Of a stretch of DNA of 25,207 nucleotides, positions 23,206 through 25,207 are shown piece by piece; position 1 is the first letter of the stretch; every line of letters begins with the position of its first letter. The notes beneath the pieces were generated by a model. That model made no database searches, was not told the origin of the DNA, and saw nothing but the letters and a program-made list of their open reading frames with translations. The DNA lies in NCBI GenBank assembly GCA_903934155.1, contig CAIZMS010000109.1, positions 1 through 25,207 on the forward strand, in the 5' to 3' direction. Made by a program: the position numbers and the translations under genes. Source of the DNA: an uncultured bacterium (lineage in GTDB: Bacteria; Verrucomicrobiota; Kiritimatiellia; CAIKKV01; CAITUY01).

Positions 23206-23637
23206 TCAGACCATCGTCATGACCATGGCGGCCAGAACCCCCATCACCACCCCGGCCGTGAATCCGATGAGACAGGTTCGAACCCGGGGCGGACGGGGAT
23301 GAAGGTGGCGAAGGGTTAAAAAACCGACCAATACGGCAATGACAAACGCCGTGGGAATGGAACCGGCCAATCCGGCCAGGCTGGTGGAACACAGGGCCGT
23401 GCAGCCCGCCTTGATGGGCGGCAGATCATATCCATTTGCCTCGCCGTAAAACAGGCGTCCCATGCCCGTCCCCATCAGCATTCCGCCCATGATTCCGATC
23501 ATGAAGGTGCAAATGGACAACAGAACATTCCGCCGGGCGAGCCACCCGGTGACCGAGCCCGCAACGGCCCCAGCCAACATCGAGGCGAGAATTGTTAATT
23601 CCGCCAACGGGATACCTCTTGCACTCGGATCTACCAT
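23206..23637 (-). CDS. small membrane protein, four predicted helices, unknown function
   Basis: Not recognised. The 143-residue protein has about four hydrophobic segments: LAELTILASMLAGAVAGSVTGWL, a stretch from LLSICTFMIGIMGGMLMGTG, LAGLAGSIPTAFVIAVLVGFL, and CLIGFTAGVVMGVLAAMVM, with Gly/Ala-rich helices and basic connecting loops (ARRN, RHLHPRPPR). The second loop carries two Cys. ATG at 23637 is chosen because GAAGGA lies eight bases upstream; a GTG two codons earlier is too close to it. It is convergent with the dehydrogenase gene, 17 bp apart, and transcribed from the side of the island junction. It could be real but codon evidence is limited. Confidence 0.6.
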   Translation of the reverse strand: MVDPSARGIPLAELTILASMLAGAVAGSVTGWLARRNVLLSICTFMIGIMGGMLMGTGMGRLFYGEANGYDLPPIKAGCTALCSTSLAGLAGSIPTAFVIAVLVGFLTLRHLHPRPPRVRTCLIGFTAGVVMGVLAAMVMTMV

Positions 23638-23751
23638 AGTCACTGTCCTTCGCCCACTCCGGCGGGCGCCACCGATCTTCTATACCCCCCCTTATGAGGG
23701 AATACTGGGGCTAAAGTCAAGTCGTCCATGTTTACAGGTGTTTCGTGAAAA

Positions 23752-23791
23752 TGGCGGAGAGGGTGGGATTTGAACCCACGGGACAAATCCC
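23752..23791 (-). other. 3' fragment of a tRNA-Ser gene (probable attachment site)
   Basis: The minus strand ends in CCTCTCCGCCA: the acceptor 3' strand with discriminator G73 and encoded CCA. Preceding it is a T-arm with 5-bp stem GTGGG/CCCAC around TTCAAAT, and a long variable arm GGGA-TTTG-TCCC, the class II pattern; G73 points to tRNA-Ser rather than Leu. No matching 5' acceptor strand (GGAGAGG), D-arm or anticodon stem lies upstream, so the gene is incomplete. A tyrosine recombinase starts about 100 bp away. This is the 3' end left at an integration junction; the intact tRNA should lie beyond the right edge of the island. Confidence 0.85.
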
Positions 23792-23839
23792 GGCTATAAA
23801 ACCACGTATTTCCTTGGAAATTGAACATCTAAAACGTCG

Positions 23840-23868
23840 TTGACACAGGCAAACGTTATCCATAACGT
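23840..23868 (+). promoter_or_regulatory. candidate integrase promoter
   Basis: A perfect TTGACA (23840-23845) is followed after 17 bp by TAACGT (23863-23868), 25 bp before the integrase ATG. The -10 matches poorly. The 12-bp tandem repeats overlap the spacer and -10, suggesting a repressor site. Prediction by hexamer match. Confidence 0.45.
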
Positions 23869-23875
23869 TATCCAT
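23852..23875. repeat. two tandem 12-bp repeats upstream of the integrase
   Basis: AACGTTATCCAT occurs twice in immediate succession (23852-23863 and 23864-23875). A partial inverted copy, GGATAACG, follows at 23884-23891 beside the integrase start codon. Such iterated elements near an att site are typical of recombinase arm-type binding sites or an autoregulatory operator. The repeats are observed; the function is inferred. Confidence 0.75.
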
Positions 23876-23893
23876 AGAAACGAGGATAACGCT

Positions 23894-25084
23894 ATGCCAA
23901 GCATTCACAAACGAGACGGACGGCCTTACTGGTACGCGGCGTTCTATACCGCGGACGGGACGCGTGCGCTTAAGTCAACCGGCACCCATGATCGGAAGGA
24001 GGCCATGCGCCTCTGCCTCGAATGGGCCGCCACCGCCAAGGAGGGCCGGGAGGGGCGCCTGTCCGAATACCGGGCGCGTAAGGTCATTGCCGACATCTTC
24101 GCGCGCGCTAATCGTGAATCTATGCCGTCCGGGACCGTCCGCGAGTATCTTGACAGCTGGCTTGCCAAAAAAGATCTGGAGATCGCCGAAAGCTCCATGG
24201 TTCAGTACCGCCTGGCCGTCAACTCGCTGCTGGATCATCTGAAAGTCAAAAGCGATAAGCCCATCGAGAGTATCACCGCGCGTGATGTGTCCGCCTTCAG
24301 GGATACGCTGGCCCGGCGTTCATCCGCCGCGACGGTCAACAAGGCGATGAAGATCCTGGGCTCTGCATGGCGACAGGCCCGCAAGGATGGCCTGCTTGAC
24401 GATGTGGTCTTCTCACGGGTCGACCGGGTGAAGGGCACGGAATCGAAACGCCGCCCCTTTACCATGTCTGAACTGGGCCGCATTCTGGCTGTTTGCGACA
24501 GGGAATGGCGCGGGATGGTCTTGTTCGGTTACTACACGGGCGCGCGCTTGTTTGATCTGGCCCGCATGACCTGGGCCAATATCGATCTGGAGACGGCTGA
24601 GGTGCACTTCACCATGCAAAAGACGGGGGCGCCCATGAATATCCCGCTAGCCCAACCTTTGCGTGACTACCTGATTGAACTGCCGTCAAGCGATGATCCC
24701 TCAGCCCCTCTGTTCCCGAACGCCTACGCTGTTAACCGTACCGGAACCCTTTCGAACCGTTTTTACGACATCATGCACTCGGCTGGGATCGTGGCCCTTC
24801 GTGAACACCAGAAAGAAAAAGACGGACGGCGCGCCAAGCGCAATATATCGGCTGTATCGTTTCACAGCCTGCGGCACACGGCCGCCAGTGCCCTCCGAAA
24901 CCATGGCGTTACCGATGTTGTCGCCATGGCAATTCTGGGGCATGAATCCCCGGCCGTCGCCCAGCGTTACACGAAGATCGATTCCTCCACCCTGCGACGT
25001 GCCGTTGACGCTCTACCGGCAATCGTGGTGCCAATCGGAGAGACTGACAGCGGCAAAAACAAAGCAAGAACTGGAAAGAAATGA
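23894..25084 (+). CDS. tyrosine recombinase / integrase of a tRNA-targeted genomic island
   Basis: Site-specific recombinase of the phage-integrase family. It has an N-terminal arm-binding-like region (MPSIHKRDGRPYWYAAFY), a SAM-like core-binding domain (about 95-185, including SGTVREYLDSWLAKKD) and the catalytic domain. Catalytic residues are visible: Arg near 218 in YTGARLFDLARMTW, the Lys in MQKTGAPM, HSLRHT (H324, R327), the LGHES histidine and Tyr near 359 in QRYTKID. The 396-residue length is normal. ATG at 23894 has AGGA seven bases upstream; an in-frame TTG at 23840 is instead the -35 box. It reads away from the tRNA-Ser fragment, and its stop overlaps the next gene (ATGA). Closely placed tRNA end plus integrase marks the boundary of an integrated element. 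Confidence 0.95.
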   Translation: MPSIHKRDGRPYWYAAFYTADGTRALKSTGTHDRKEAMRLCLEWAATAKEGREGRLSEYRARKVIADIFARANRESMPSGTVREYLDSWLAKKDLEIAESSMVQYRLAVNSLLDHLKVKSDKPIESITARDVSAFRDTLARRSSAATVNKAMKILGSAWRQARKDGLLDDVVFSRVDRVKGTESKRRPFTMSELGRILAVCDREWRGMVLFGYYTGARLFDLARMTWANIDLETAEVHFTMQKTGAPMNIPLAQPLRDYLIELPSSDDPSAPLFPNAYAVNRTGTLSNRFYDIMHSAGIVALREHQKEKDGRRAKRNISAVSFHSLRHTAASALRNHGVTDVVAMAILGHESPAVAQRYTKIDSSTLRRAVDALPAIVVPIGETDSGKNKARTGKK

Positions 25085-25207
25085 CTATGAGACAACTCTC
25101 ACCCGACGAACTGGCCACGCTCCTCGTGAAGGAGAAATTACTGCCCTTGGATAAGGAGTTCTGCCTTGCCGAAGCCGACGATCCTGGGTGGGCGCTGGGC
25201 ATGATCC
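25081..25207 (+). CDS. unknown protein (partial, N-terminal ~42 residues)
   Basis: An open frame starts with ATG at 25081, overlapping the integrase stop as ATGA, and continues off the right edge. The visible part begins MTMRQLSPDELATLLVKEKL, then a charged stretch ending DDPGWALGMI. No family is recognised. The overlap implies coexpression with the integrase, as for excisionase-like or accessory genes of an island, but nothing in the visible residues identifies a function. Confidence 0.6.
   Translation, partial: MTMRQLSPDELATLLVKEKLLPLDKEFCLAEADDPGWALGMI

Noticed and set aside
23752..23850. A complete tRNA-Ser gene at the island junction
   Set aside because: No 5' acceptor strand, D-arm or anticodon stem pairs with the 3' part; only variable arm, T-arm, acceptor 3' strand and CCA are present.
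1..25207. CRISPR arrays, rRNA genes, insertion sequences
   Set aside because: No regularly spaced 24-40 bp repeats, rRNA stretches, transposase genes or IS terminal repeats were seen on reading both strands.

Overview
The window reads as ordinary bacterial chromosome, roughly 58% G+C by eye, from a Gram-negative organism: it has a TonB-dependent outer-membrane receptor, its own TonB-type protein and nucleotide-sugar genes for surface polysaccharide. The mix of a topoisomerase VI B subunit, an EpmA-type EF-P modifier, a RiPP-type radical SAM enzyme and dispersed ATTCTGA-like heptamers would suit a Verrucomicrobiota/Kiritimatiellota-like or other deep-branching group. That placement is inference; no rRNA or other decisive marker is present.

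Layout. 1-3934 (minus) is a gene run: acyl-CoA dehydrogenase, a HAD phosphatase with a C-terminal membrane segment, proC, and the N-terminal part of topoisomerase VI subunit B, which runs off the left edge. 4088-6449 (plus) holds class I mannose-6-phosphate isomerase and a PaaK/CapK-like adenylate-forming protein. 6439-10125 (minus) is a B12-controlled unit: a cobalamin riboswitch and intrinsic terminator, a BtuB-like receptor, a TonB-family protein and an AlkD-like DNA glycosylase. 10207-12850 is a signalling block: a LuxR-type regulator facing a REC-HisKA_2 kinase that overlaps a second LuxR-type regulator. 12946-14411 is efp-epmA, overlapping by one base. 14424-16103 (minus) is the classic rplU-rpmA-obgE cluster. 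16172-18238 is a B12-binding RiPP-maturation-type radical SAM protein with no visible precursor. 18285-23189 is a four-gene nucleotide-sugar cluster: UDP-GlcNAc 2-epimerase, UDP-glucuronate 4-epimerase-like, fucokinase-like GHMP kinase and UDP-GlcNAc dehydrogenase-like. A small four-helix membrane protein follows (minus).

Right end. At 23752-23791 lies the 3' part of a tRNA-Ser gene (minus strand) without its 5' half, followed at once by a tyrosine recombinase and the start of an overlapping unknown ORF. This is the integrase-proximal junction of a tRNA-targeted island that continues beyond the window.

How the parts connect. The riboswitch unit governs uptake of cobalamin; the radical SAM protein at 16172 belongs to a family whose members bind cobalamin, so it could be a consumer (inference). 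The points most worth following are the orphan RiPP-type enzyme, its C9 tract lying inside the apparent ribosomal-protein promoter, the bacterial topoisomerase VI, and the island junction.
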